Positions 10,912-22,090 of a stretch of 64,000 nucleotides of DNA are shown here, one piece after another. Position 1 is the stretch's first letter; each line of letters begins with the position of its first letter. The stretch lies in contig JAAONU010000009.1 of NCBI GenBank assembly GCA_012932295.1, positions 541,697 through 605,696 of the forward strand, written 5' to 3'. This DNA is from Cyclina sinensis. Lineage: Eukaryota; Mollusca; Bivalvia; Venerida; Veneridae. The notes under the pieces were generated by a model. The model ran no database searches and was not told the origin of the DNA. It saw nothing but the letters and a program-made list of their open reading frames with translations. The translations under genes and the position numbers were made by a program.

Positions 10912-12554
10912 TCTCTTACAGTATATGTCTAAGGGTAAGTGTTATCTTTCTTCTTTCTGTACCGACAAATAGATACTGTGTCTTAAGCTCAAACATATTT
11001 TCACTGGAGTTATACAAGTTAATCAGCTTTTATTGGTAACTCGCACTCAGTGCATCCAATGATTCTCTGATGTACAAAACAGAGAAAGTTGAAGTCGCGG
11101 TTAGTTTCCTTATTTGGTGTTCTCTATGACATGAAATGATCGGATAACAATTTAAGTAAAACGATCAATATTAAAGAACTCTTTGATATAGTTTTTGCAA
11201 TAGTTTTCCTACTACTGAATACTTCTACCAAAATTCAAAAGACTAACACTTTATTGTTCCAAAATGCATAGGTATAATAATCTAATCATGCATTTATTAG
11301 GTTTTGGTTGTAAGCTATTGTTTCATAGATATTTTTTTTTCACTGAAAACTGTTTAAAAACTGTTTTCAAAATTTTCGTTTGAATATACAGTAAATTCCT
11401 ATGCCATTGCCTCAGCCCAAAGCATTATCTCAGGTTGACAATACGCAGTTTTTAGCGTTGTAAATTAGAGTTGCATCCGCGAGCATGCTTCAGTAAGTTC
11501 AACTCATAGTGGCTTACACACTTAATAACAGTAGCAAAATCCCAATTTTTTCCTGAAGTTCGGCGATGATTGTTAGAGTATCGATCTAAGACTTATCCAT
11601 TCTCGGCCGTAGAAATATTTTGTCGTACATTCTTAAAACTGTATCACATTGATAAAGATGGAAAAAGTCCCATGTTTTCCTGTTCTTCGAAATTCCTACA
11701 TTCCTGTTGACAATTTAAAAAATGTTATTGGTGTTCTTATTTTTAAAAAAATGGGATTGGAATTCTTAAGAATAGGCTTGTGTCTAATGTAGGAAATATA
11801 GTGTATTCGTCAATACTAAAAAGTAGTCAAATTGTTTATAATGTTTTTAACATTTATTTTCAGACACTGTCATAGGTTTACATCACTATCAGGTGAACTG
11901 AAAATATGTTTTGTCTTTTTTTGACTTTCCTGTTTGAGGGTTGTTTGTCCACAACAGTAAGAAATGCGTCAACAACAACAACTAAACCTGTGTTAGCACA
12001 ACCTTTTCAACCACTGAACATCCACGACCCGGCTTTTTTCGTCTGCGGGAATTTAGTTTACCAGGACAGTATTTCAATGATTTTCCCGCCTTCCGACGTC
12101 TCTCTTCCAAATATAGTTAATGCTACGCGTGCCGAAACAGTCCACCGACAGAGTTATGTTAATTTCTGTGACAAGCTCTATATCTATGTGTGAAAGAATT
12201 GGTCAAACGCAATTTAAGTGTTATTGACAGCTACGTCCAACAGTATATTGACTTCAAAAATTTCGATACCGCATTATTTGCTTACTGTCCTGACAATACA
12301 ACTATTCCATCTCAGTTTATGTGCACGAGGCAAACGGGCAAGGCTCACAGTTGCCCGAACAGTGGGTTGTATGGAATAATGAACTTTGTTGCTAATGCAA
12401 TAAAAACGAGATTTCTAAGGAAGCCTATTGCTCTGGATTGCAACAGTCTGTAAGGTGCAGAGTGGAGAAACAGCTCAGTAAGTGTAGCAAAGAGTATGCA
12501 GAAGTAATGGACTTTGTTTATATGAATTTCACTTCAAGATATTGTCAACAGTGA
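10911..12554 (+). pseudogene. Secreted cysteine-rich protein, frameshifted copy A
   Basis: Predicted structure: a 24-base untranslated exon (10911-10934), an intron with donor GGTAAGT and acceptor TTATTTTCAG, then a main exon from 11,864. Translation starts at ATG 11906 with a hydrophobic signal peptide (MFCLFLTFLFEGCLS). A Thr-rich linker follows, then a region with VCGN, FCDKLYIYV and, in the shifted frame, YCPDN, MCTRQ and SCPN. Relative to copy B, 7 bases are deleted between two ATGT direct repeats near 12,187, giving TGA at 12191-12193. The original frame resumes at 12190-12453. I do not recognise the family. A further 32-codon cysteine-containing frame (12456-12554) follows the stop, in another frame. 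A 15-codon upstream ORF spans the splice and ends 4 bases before the main ATG. AATAAA is at 12719-12724. Confidence 0.7.
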
Positions 12555-12718
12555 GTTTGTGAATACTATGAAACAGGATTAAAGAGGAGGACCAGAATAG
12601 AAATTATTTATGGATACAACGTCTCATTCAATGCCTAAAGTTTGTTATAGATCTGTTGCTTTGTGTTTAATTGATAACAAGTATTTGCAAATCATAACAA
12701 TGAAGAGTGTACATGGAA

Positions 12719-12724
12719 AATAAA
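12719..12724 (+). terminator. Poly(A) signal of the cysteine-rich gene, copy A
   Basis: AATAAA about 165 bases after the last cysteine-containing frame. Copy B has lost roughly 200 bases here and has a different AATAAA at 46,495-46,500. Confidence 0.45.
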
Positions 12725-13535
12725 TTGTGAATCAAATGCATTAGAAGTAACTTTTTTAAAAATACACGTGCCTATTCGCTTTATGTGTGTATGTTAATAA
12801 TTAAATAGTTGAGAAAGAGCCATTTAATACCCTTATATCTTATCACGTAAAATCAGAATTAACAACTTAAAGGTTACTATATTACGATTTGTTTATGGCA
12901 TTATGGTATTATGGCATTGCTTCTCTGTTAATGTCATGTTTTTACTATGTATATTGCCTTTTGTTGCTACAAAAGTCGTATTTGATATTCAATGCAATAA
13001 ATGGTATGTTATGTTATGTTACGATTGGTTTGCTAGCTTGTTCTATAGTAGTAAATTGGTTTAAACATGGCGCAGTCAAATAATCTGATTTCAGATTATA
13101 AAGTAATTTAATGAAGCGAACTGATGAACATTAACCGGCTTAGTGGTTGAAATTATATTTTGTCTGCTGACTAAAATCTGTCGCTAAATTGAGCCAGCGG
13201 TGAATGCTGAGAAAATAAAATTAACTGTCGAAATTTTTTGAAAAAAAAAATGCAAAACGGTAGACCAAATATTATTTTAACAACTTACAATGGTAGAATT
13301 ACAGTTTGATATTTTAAGCTTTAACATGAGTTAAAATAATGTCTTAACAATCTTGGGATAATTACAAAAAAATTCTCAATAAATGTGGTTAGTAGTTTTC
13401 ATGACAAAACACAAGAATGAATATATTTATCTTTTTGATTATTCTTGATTTACAAACCATATCGGGATCTAACAGAGGTAACAAAACCCTCTTACATCCT
13501 TGAGGCGACAAGCAAAATCAGATAAAAACATTAAA
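12725..13535. other. Intergenic region, no supported gene
   Basis: AT-rich sequence. A 64-codon hydrophobic frame at 12889-13083 has no ATG at its start and carries a single-base insertion in copy B, so it is not supported. The right edge is the insertion point of the copy-A-specific element. Confidence 0.55.
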
Positions 13536-15017
13536 CAAGAGGGCCATGATGGCCCTGGATCGCTCACCTGAGTACTTTGGCTGTAGGTTTGCTGTTAAGC
13601 AGTATTTCATTTTTTAATTGAAAATATATAAGTGCCTACAAACCAAATATGTAAAATATCAGTAAATAAATAAAGGCTGTATGACAGAAAGTAGAAATAT
13701 CTATTATAAGCTATGGTGACCTTGATTTTGACCCAGTGACCTCAAACCCTACCCATGGGTAGAGGTCCATGCAAGGAACCTATATACTGAATATTAAAGA
13801 TATTGGTCTATAACCGAAGGCTTTATGAGGTACAGTAGATAAATCTATTTTTAGCCTCTGTGACCTTTAACCTAATCCAATAATTTGATAAAGCTTGATA
13901 AAGCTTGCTTCATGCCAAATTTTAAAATTCAAGGCCTTGTGGTTTCAGACAAGAAGATTTTTAAAGATTTCCTTTTTAACATATTAAGGGTCCCCGGGGC
14001 GGGGCAAATTTTGACCCAAGAGCCAACATTTAAACAATATTGGTAAAGATTCTTTACACAATACTAAACACCAAATATCTAAGGTCTACACCTATTTGTT
14101 TTGGAGAAAAAATATTTTTCAGGTTTTTCCTATATAAATCAATGTAAAACAAGAGAACCCTGGGGCGTGGCCAATTTTGACACAGGGGTCATAATTTGAA
14201 CAAACATGGTAAGCATCTATTAGACAATGATACATACCAAATATCTAAGCTGTAGGCATTGAGATTTCCAGTAAGAAGATTTTTAAAGATTGCCTTTTTT
14301 ACATATTAAGGGCCCCCGGGGCGGGGCCAATTTTGACCCCAGGGCAAACATATAAACAATACTTGTAAAGGTTATCAACACAATACTCCACACAAAATAT
14401 CTAAGGTCTAGTCCTATTAGTTTCAGAGAAAAATGACTTTTAATGTTTTTCCTATATAACTATATGTAAACCAAGAGAACCCTGGGGCGTGGCCAATTTT
14501 GACCCAGGGGACATAATTTGAACAAACTTGGTAGACATCCACTAGACAATGCTACATACCAAATATCAAAGCTGTAGACACTGTGGTTTATGAGAAGAAG
14601 ATTTTTAAAGATTTCCTATATAAGTCTATGTAAAAGGAAGTGACCCCTGGGACGGGGCCAATTTTGACCCCAGGGAAATAATTTGAACAATTTTTGTAGA
14701 GTTCCATGAGAGCGTGCTAAATGCCAAATATCTAAGCTCTAGGCCTTGTGGTTTCAGACAAGAAGATTTTCAAAGTTTTTCCTTTAAGTTGCCATAACAA
14801 CCAGAGTTCTGCATGGAATCAAATTCTTTGAACAATTTTGGTAGAGCTTCATGCAAGGAACATTTCTGTGAAGTTTTGTTGAAATTGGCCCAGTAGTTTA
14901 GGAGAAGATGTTCTTTAAATCAAAAGTTTACGCACGCACGGACGCACCGACGACGGACGACGGACATTGACTGATCACAATACCTGACCTTGTGCACTAC
15001 GTGCACAGGTGAGCTAA
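13536..15017 (+). mobile_element. 1.48-kb non-autonomous mobile element, only in copy A
   Basis: The left end is CAAGAGGGCCATGATGGCCC, a palindrome-bearing terminus followed by GCTCACCTG. The right end is CGTGCACAGGTGAGCTAA, with the inverted GCTCACCTG/CAGGTGAGC pair and a GTGCAC..GTGCAC hairpin just inside. In between are five diverged units of about 160 bp centred on GGGGCGGGGCCAATTTTGAC (13,993; 14,159; 14,312; 14,480; 14,643). Copy B has an empty site at about 47,238 (CATT, six A, GCTG). Three A on the left plus three after GAGCTAA equal the six A of the empty site, so insertion without target duplication fits; a 2-bp AA duplication is also possible. The CTAA end with a nearby hairpin recalls Helitrons, but a 5' TC end is not seen. 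No transposase frame. Confidence 0.75.
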
Positions 15018-15109
15018 AAAGCTGAAAAACCCGAACAGCTTTATTTAAGTTGAACTTTTAACTTTTCAAAATTAAGGATTATTCTTTACATATTTGAAAT
15101 AATTAGCTA

Positions 15110-15622
15110 AAATGCAAGGCTCAACAAAGTGTGTTGTTGGCATCTACCAAGTTTGTTCAAATTGTACCCCTGGAATCAAATTTGGCCCTGCTCCGGGGGT
15201 CAATTGATTTGATATAGGCTTAAGTAGGGAAAATTTTGAAAATCTTCTTGTCTGAATCCACAAGGCCCTGAGCCTTAAGCTTTGGAATGAAGCATTGTCT
15301 AGTAGACCTTGTTCAAAATCTCGAATCAAATTTGATCCTGCTCCATATGAAAATTGATTTTTAAAGGATTATATAGACGAAACTTAAAAAAAACCTTCTT
15401 GTCTGAAACCACAAAGCCTAAAACTTAGATATTTAGAGAATATGCTAGAAGTCTTCTAGGTTTGTTCAAATTATGCCCCTTGAGTGAAAATTGCCTCTAC
15501 TTTGGAGTCATTTGAATTCCTATAGATTTATATATGGAGAATCTTCTGATGTTTGCTCACAAGCATACCAAAAGGCACAGTTATCAGGTTAACGATCTAG
15601 GGCCATCATAGCCCTCTTGTTT
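15110..15622 (-). mobile_element. Truncated relative of the 1.48-kb element, copy A
   Basis: Its right end (GATCTAGGGCCATCATAGCC, about 15,588-15,607, then CTCTTG) is the reverse complement of the left terminus of the 13.5-kb element. The inside repeats CTACCAAGTTTGTTCAAAT and CTTCTTGTCTGAA motifs shared by the family. The other terminus (GGTGAGCTAA) is missing. It is present in both duplication copies (B: about 47,340-47,858), so it is older than the duplication. Confidence 0.65.
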
Positions 15623-15861
15623 TAATTATTTCCCTTTATAAAACTTAATATAGCAACCCCGATCGATAGATAAATCAATGGCTTATCAGCTGGAATCCTG
15701 GAGAACAGCACTGATATATGAAGTACATGTCTACTTTTTACACCTGCCAGCCAAGCACCTGACACCTTTGTTGTAGTTATAACAATTCTGGCAAACTTTC
15801 ACAGAATAAACAAGAAGCAGGCAAGTTTTGCAATAAATCCACTGACCTTACAAGTGTGGTT

Positions 15862-17737
15862 TTAGCTCACCTTAGCACCAAGTGCTCAATGTCAGCTTTT
15901 GTGGTCAGTCTTCATCTGTACGTCTTCAATTGTACATTCAAACGACATCTCTGAAACCACTTGGCCAAATTTAATAAAACTGGCCATGGATATTCCTTGC
16001 CTAAAGCTCTACCATGATTGTTCAAATGGTCCGGTCCATTATATTTATGGGTCGCTGTAGCTAAAAAAGATTTTAAAAGTCGAATCTTTAAAAATAATTT
16101 TATCCGAAACTTCATTGCATGGAGCTTAGATATTTCGTATGCAGCATCATCTAATGGACTTCTACCAAGTCCCCAGGATCAAAACTGACCCCATCCCAGG
16201 GGTCAGTTGATTTTACATAGATTGATTGAAAAACTTAAAAAAGTCTTTTTGGCAGAAATCACAAGGCTTAGAATTAAGATATTTGATATGCGGCATTGTC
16301 TAGTGGACATCTACCAAGTTTGTTCAAATCATGGCGCCTAGTTAAAAAAGACCCCACCCCAGGTGTCACATGTTTCAAATAGTTATTTAGGAAAAACTTT
16401 AAAAATCTTTTTGCCAGAAACCTGTAAGGCCTAGAGCTTAGATATTTGGTGTGTAGCATTGTCTAATGGACCTCTTCTAAGTTTATTCAAATCATAGCCA
16501 CTGAGTCAAAATAACACCTGCCCCAAGGGTCACTTGTTAACATAGAGTTATGTAAGAAAAACTTAAGAAATCTTCTTTTCAGAACTAAAAGGCCTAGAGT
16601 TTAGATACTTGGTGTGCAGTATTGTCAATTGGACCTCTACCAAGTTTTTTTTCAAATCATAGCCCCTGGGTCAAAAGAGGCGCTGTCCCAGGGGTCATAT
16701 TTTCGAAAAAAGAGTTATGTAGGAAATATTCTAAACATCCCCTTGTCAAAAACCAAAAGAAGTACGGCTTAGATATTTAGTATATAGCATTGTTTAAAGA
16801 GCTTCTACCAAGTTTGTACAAATCATGACCCTGGGGTTAAAACAAGCCCCACCCGGGGTCATTTGATTTGACTCAAAGACATATAAAGAATAGTTCGAAA
16901 TTCTGCTGCTCTTAAAACCAAGGGCTAGACCTTAAATAGTTTGTTGTTCTGTCTCCCCCAACCCCACCCTTCTGGTGGAGAAATACTGTTTTTGCCCTGT
17001 ACATTTTGGTCTGTTTGTGTCTATTTGTCACATTTAAGTTCCGTTCAATATCTTGAGTACCAGTTGACCCAAAGCCTTCAAACTTCAAGGGTTATTTCCC
17101 TTATTAAGTAGAAAAAAGCTTTTGTTTTATTTTGGGTCAGTAGCTCAAAGATCAAGGTCAGATGGACCTATAGAGTGAAAACTGTCGTACCATTTCACCC
17201 TTAAAACTGTAAAGGGTAACTGTATTACAAGAACCCTATTGTTTTAGGGTCCAAAGGTCAAATGTCAAGTTCACTTTGACTTCTAAAGTGAAGACTGTTC
17301 CTGTTCAGTAACTACAGTACTATTCTATTCAGAGCCTTCAACCTTCACAGGATGATCGCCCTTACTCAGAAAAAGTATCCTATTATTTTGGGGTCAATAG
17401 GTCAAAAGTCAAGGTCACAGAGATCGGTAGAGTGAAAACTATTTCTGCTCAGTAACTGGAGTACCATTACACCAAGAACCTTTAAAATTCATAGGGTAAT
17501 TTGATTGAAAACCTCTATTGTTTTGAGGGTCCGTAGGTCAAAAGTTAATTCCACAGGAACTTATAGAGTAAAACTATTTTTGCTGAAAATTTGACCACCA
17601 TTACACCAAGAGTCTTCAAACTTATTGCAAGCTTATTCAAACTTGCTAACAAAGAACACTATAACAACCAATAACTATATTCGTAGCTTGAGCAATGAGT
17701 CTCAGGTGAGCAATTTAGGGCCATCACGGTCCTCTTG
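15862..17737 (-). mobile_element. 1.88-kb element of the same family, shared by both copies
   Basis: The ends are TTAGCTCACC on the left (reverse complement of GGTGAGCTAA) and GTCCTCTTG on the right (reverse complement of CAAGAGGAC), so it is a full-length member on the - strand. The interior is a series of diverged units with CTACCAAGTTTGTTCAAATC and AGGGGTCA motifs, then a different module from 17,000 with GGTCAAAGGTCAAGGTCA-like strings. No coding frame of note. The copy at 48,085-49,964 in B shows it inserted before the duplication. Confidence 0.7.
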
Positions 17738-18117
17738 TTTATGCAATAAATCCTCAAATATGTTTCATCATGATTATCCTTACTATAACTTAAAAAGTAT
17801 TTAATTTCACATTTTAACTTAATACCAGTCGTAGCACATTTCTTACTTTTTGCAATTCTTAACAAAAAATACTTCGGGGAACATTATTTGGTTTAACAGT
17901 TTTTTTCTTGTAAGTTGAATCAATGCTTTCTTTATCAAAAACAAAATAATTCAGACCAAAAATGAAATACTTATTTTTAGGTTTATCAAGTATTCCGTCA
18001 AGTCAGTTAGAATTTTAGAATCTATCAGTAGAGTACACACTAATATCAAAATAAATACAATGTCTTTATAACACGGTATTATATATATTAACAGGAGCGA
18101 ATCCAGAATGTCAGGTT
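17738..18117. other. Intergenic region, nothing recognised
   Basis: AT-rich DNA shared with copy B; no gene, RNA or repeat recognised. Confidence 0.5.
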
Positions 18118-18335
18118 GGGGGGGGGGGGCGCAAAATTTTCGGCCAAATTTGTGTCCGTTTTCTACCTCATTTCAACGGTTGTGGTTATGCTAGAGTATA
18201 CGGATTTGGCAATTTCACATGGGCCTCTGATTATTCAGTTCAATGTTGAACAATAAAGTATACATTATTTAAGGATATATTCTAATAGACCTACAATAAC
18301 AGCTATGGTCCGATAATTTTAGGGGGGGGGAGGGG
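18118..18335 (+). repeat. Two poly-G tracts (possible G-quadruplex sites), copy A
   Basis: A run of 12 G lies at 18118-18129 and a G9-A-G4 run at 18322-18335. The corresponding runs in copy B differ in length (G6-T-G15 and G4-A-G11). Each run follows related sequence, which suggests part of a mobile element (AGGAGCGAATCCAGAAT precedes the first). Confidence 0.6.
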
Positions 18336-19088
18336 TGAGCCGAGTGCTATTGATAATAATACCGTGTTTTGTCCTTGACATGTGCACGTTCAATTTTTTG
18401 TGGTTTTTACTATTGCCTCAAATCCATATCGTATGCGCCCTTTTATGGTTCAGTTGTTCTTAAGTGTAACTTTAGATTTTGGTCACATGCCTGTTTCGAC
18501 CAATGGTAGACTTGTACTTGTGCGAGGCGCATCGCAGCGCAGACGGCCAAAGTTAATAGTTGAAATTCAGTAGTGTAGAGAGAAATTCTGATTGCTTGTT
18601 TTTGTGGTGCGTAGGAATTGTTTACTGGTAATTGTAATTTTTGCATTGTTTTACACACAATGGTATAGATATTTAAGCTGCCGTTTCGTTTAAGTCGATT
18701 TCATTACGAGTTTCGTCAGTCATTTCTTCGTCTTGGAAGGACGTTTGGTTGTCCGTCTGTACCTGCCATTTACCTTCTTCTGTTCTTTTTATGTGCTTCT
18801 GTCTAACATGATGCATAAATATGACAACTTATTTTACAGCTAACTGTTACTTCACAGGATGTCAGGAGTATTTTTTGTGGTGAACAATATTATGTAATAT
18901 ATGGGAAGAGTAAGGAAGTTATTCTTATTAAGCGACAGATAAATATTTAATGTACAAGAGTCCAAGTATTGAGACTTTTTGAAGAGACATCGAGAAATGT
19001 TTTGATAGGCGATGCCAAAGATGTTACTGTTTAACAGTCATCAAAATGTATATAAAATGGATCAAACCGTCAACGCAATCTTTATTAG
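18336..19088. other. Intergenic region, no supported gene
   Basis: Short overlapping frames occur on both strands, but those in copy B are broken by indels. No splice-supported exon is seen. Confidence 0.45.
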
Positions 19089-20630
19089 GCTGTATATGAA
19101 TCACTGTTGTACACCGGTTACCGGAAATAACCCATCAAACACCAAGAACAAAAGTACGATCGCCAACGTCGAGTTCACCTAAGGTAATGTTTCAAATTAT
19201 TACTCCATCATAACTTATTCGATTTCTCCAAAGTAAACAATACTGTGAACTAACTATGTCTGGTTTTAGAGCAGAATTTGATATTTTTTCTGCAAATTGG
19301 GTCTATTTTTGTGTAATTGGCGATAAATTGTAGCCTCATTGTTGACTCTTGCGAAAAATGTTGATATTTTCCACAAAATTAAGCCCAAAACGCTTTTTTG
19401 CTGTATCAAAATACATCTTGAAATATAAAATACAGACTGTCCTCCACTTTCCACTTATGTTAGAGCGGCCATTCACAAACTCGAGATACTAATTACAAAA
19501 TTTGCTAAAAACAGTCATGCCTTGTGAACAGAGTCTAGCACGGTTGTGTACGTGGTTTAGATGAAAAACTGCAAGTATATGGGGTGCAGTTGGTGAACGA
19601 ATGTTATTTTCTACAGACTGCAAATAGACTTCAGTACCAGCGCATACAAATAAGCTGATTAAGGGATTGCGATTAATTTCGTAGAGGGCAGGGAGTGTAA
19701 AACGAAACATTTTATTAGTTTGCAAAGGATACAAAATGTTTAATTGAATTATATACATTACAAAAATACGATTTTAAATGATAGTGCGCCGTTTCAGCAC
19801 GCCTACACCCCTTTTGATGCGTGATCATAAGTTTAAAGGAAAATATTAAACTCTATAGACCTTATTTCAATCCAACATTGATAGAACTTGGTTAAACTAT
19901 AAAATCATGCGCATACTTTTAACGAGACTTTGTTGCAGTTAAACTCAGGTGACCCATACTATAATCATAACATCGCAATTGTGTGTTAGGCTTAAACACG
20001 TATTAGATAAATTATTTACCAAATATCTCCGAGTATTCTTCTTTTACTTCCAATTTTTCCATGTTTTAGTCTGAAATGAGAGCATTTCCAAATAAAACTA
20101 ATATAATAAAGATTAAACTTTGAAAAAGATGTGAGCACAAGACATCGTACACATACAACTAAACCCTGTACATAGACTACTACACCCATTTCACTTGATT
20201 TTATTTTCTTGTTATTTCGCTGACCGTTTTTCGCAAAATTTTGTAAAAAAAGTAGCTCGAGTTGGTGAATGGCCGCTCTTATACAAGTGGGGGAAAGTCT
20301 GTATGTTGCAACTTCAAGTTGGATTTTGATTTTGTGGAAAATATCAACATTGTTCACAAGAGTCAACAACGAGGGTACAATTTATCGCCAATTACACAAA
20401 AATAGACCCACCTTGCAGAAAAAAGCAAATACTGCTCTAAAAATAGCCATATAGACATATTTAGCTTCAAAGTATTATTTACTTTTGAGAAATTGATTAA
20501 GTTATGATGAAGAAATAATTTGAAACATTAAATTGGGTGAACTCGACGTTGGCGATTATACTTTCGTTTTTGGCGTTTTGATGGGCTATTTCCGGTGAAC
20601 GGTGTACAACAGTGTGTATATGAGCTCAAG
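19089..20630. mobile_element. Element with long inverted arms (about 430 bp each), copy A
   Basis: The left arm (about 19,089-19,525) is the reverse complement of the right arm (about 20,220-20,630). Examples are CGCCAACGTCGAGTTCACC against GGTGAACTCGACGTTGGCG, and CGCCAATTACACAAAAATAG against its reverse complement near 19,303-19,325. About 690 bp of spacer separates them, with no transposase recognised. Arms this long suggest a foldback-type or long-TIR DNA transposon derivative. A transcript would form a long hairpin. Copy B has it at about 51,326-53,065 with about 190 extra bases in the spacer (about 52,137-52,328). Confidence 0.75.
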
Positions 20631-20707
20631 AAACATGGACTATGTGTTTTATTCCAATGAGTGTAATTTTAAAATTAATGTTTTGTAATTATGCTTACCC
20701 GAAAAAA

Positions 20708-20905
20708 AAATCCACTTTCCCTGAACTGGATTTGAATTCCGGTAGTCTAAGATTCGATTACTTTAAGCTGAATGGCAAGGTAGTCCAACTTATTGTGCGC
20801 GAGTCGTGATAGTGTATGGGTCAATATCTCTCTTCCGCGATATTCTGACCCAAAACGAAAATATCTCAGAAAATGCTCAAGACGTCACTTGAATTTTTTT
20901 TACTA
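20708..20905 (-). mobile_element. tRNA-like head plus hairpin module, copy A
   Basis: The - strand shows a B-box-like GAATTCAAATCCAG (rev. of about 20,724-20,737). Next to it (about 20,773-20,905) lies a module with TGGGTCAATATC paired to GATATTCTGACCCA. The same module occurs alone at 56,297-56,437 in copy B as a recent insertion, so it is independently mobile. Confidence 0.55.
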
Positions 20906-21302
20906 ATAGGCAAGATAAGAGAAGTGCCGTATTATAGACAAGACTGATTTATTTTAAACCGTAGTGCTATAAAACCCAAGAGGCAATAAAGGCATTGTAT
21001 AATAATGGTGGACAGTTAGACAGTTGTATAAAAAGGATTCAAAATGATTACAAATTCTGAGAAGCAGTTAAGGAGAATGTATCAATATATAACATAGTCT
21101 ATAAGAGTTGTGCATTGGGCAAAATTCATGAGAGGTGCGAGGTTGGCTAATATACAAATGTATGAGGACTTCTGACTTACACTTTAGCAACTTGCTGATT
21201 GGTCTCATTAACTGACAAGTGTCATCTTAAATAAGTCTTGTCCCTAAAGTGAATGTCAGGGAACATTTTTAGCAACTTAAATACTGTTGTACATTATAAT
21301 TA
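20906..21302. other. Intergenic region, nothing recognised
   Basis: AT-rich sequence aligned to copy B at moderate divergence. Confidence 0.45.
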
Positions 21303-22090
21303 CAGTCCAGCTTCCCAAAACGTAACCTCCAACGAACGATATCCTCTTTACAACAATATTTTGATTTCCCCCCCCCCCCCCCCCTGGAAATTCATGCGAC
21401 ACCTCTCTAAAACGAGCAACGACATTACTGTTTCTCCCAATGACATATGAAAACCTCCCATGAACGACGGAAAAATTTCCCAAAAATATTGGAAAGGCAT
21501 TTTCAGCGCATGTGCGCTGAAGTCTAAATCACGAAGTTGCAAACACCCTACGATGTTAGAATTAAGCAAACATGCAATACATGTGTGAAATGATGAAGCA
21601 GTTTGTTTGTCAATTTGCAGGTATTCTTATTACGGTTGTGCAAGTTTTTTTTTGATTCACATTGAAATTTAAGAAATCCTAGCTCGTTAAAACTGAAAAA
21701 AAGCAATGTAGCGTCCGCAGTTTGACGTTTTGAATTTCTTTCATGAATGCTCTGATGGGTTTTATGTATGGTAATATGTATTTATAGTCTGTTCCCCCCA
21801 AACTATTAAGATATCATAATCTCTGCTTGTAAGCCAGCGTCATATATCACAGAAACAGGGATTTTGTCATATCAAATTTATCAGATACAATGTAAAAGTA
21901 TAAGTTTGATGAAGATTTTTAATAAAATAACATGTAAATAAAGAAAGGCATCTTGTCTGATTGCAAAGCATTATAACCATGATAATACTTCGAACTGACA
22001 AGTCCAACATTGAAGATTGGTTGAATCTCCTGTGAACAACAAACTCTCTACAACAAACACTTTCCTTTCAACGGAATGGTGAACTGTCAA
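21303..22090. mobile_element. Decayed Tc1/mariner-like TIR element, copy A
   Basis: The left end TA/CAGTCCAGCTTCCC is kept. The right end, intact in copy B (54,596), has been deleted here together with about 30 bases. The interior carries a run of 18 C (21,368-21,385) where copy B has only five C. No transposase frame. Confidence 0.6.

Noticed and set aside
12889..13083. 64-codon hydrophobic frame
   Set aside because: No ATG at its start and a one-base insertion breaks it in copy B.
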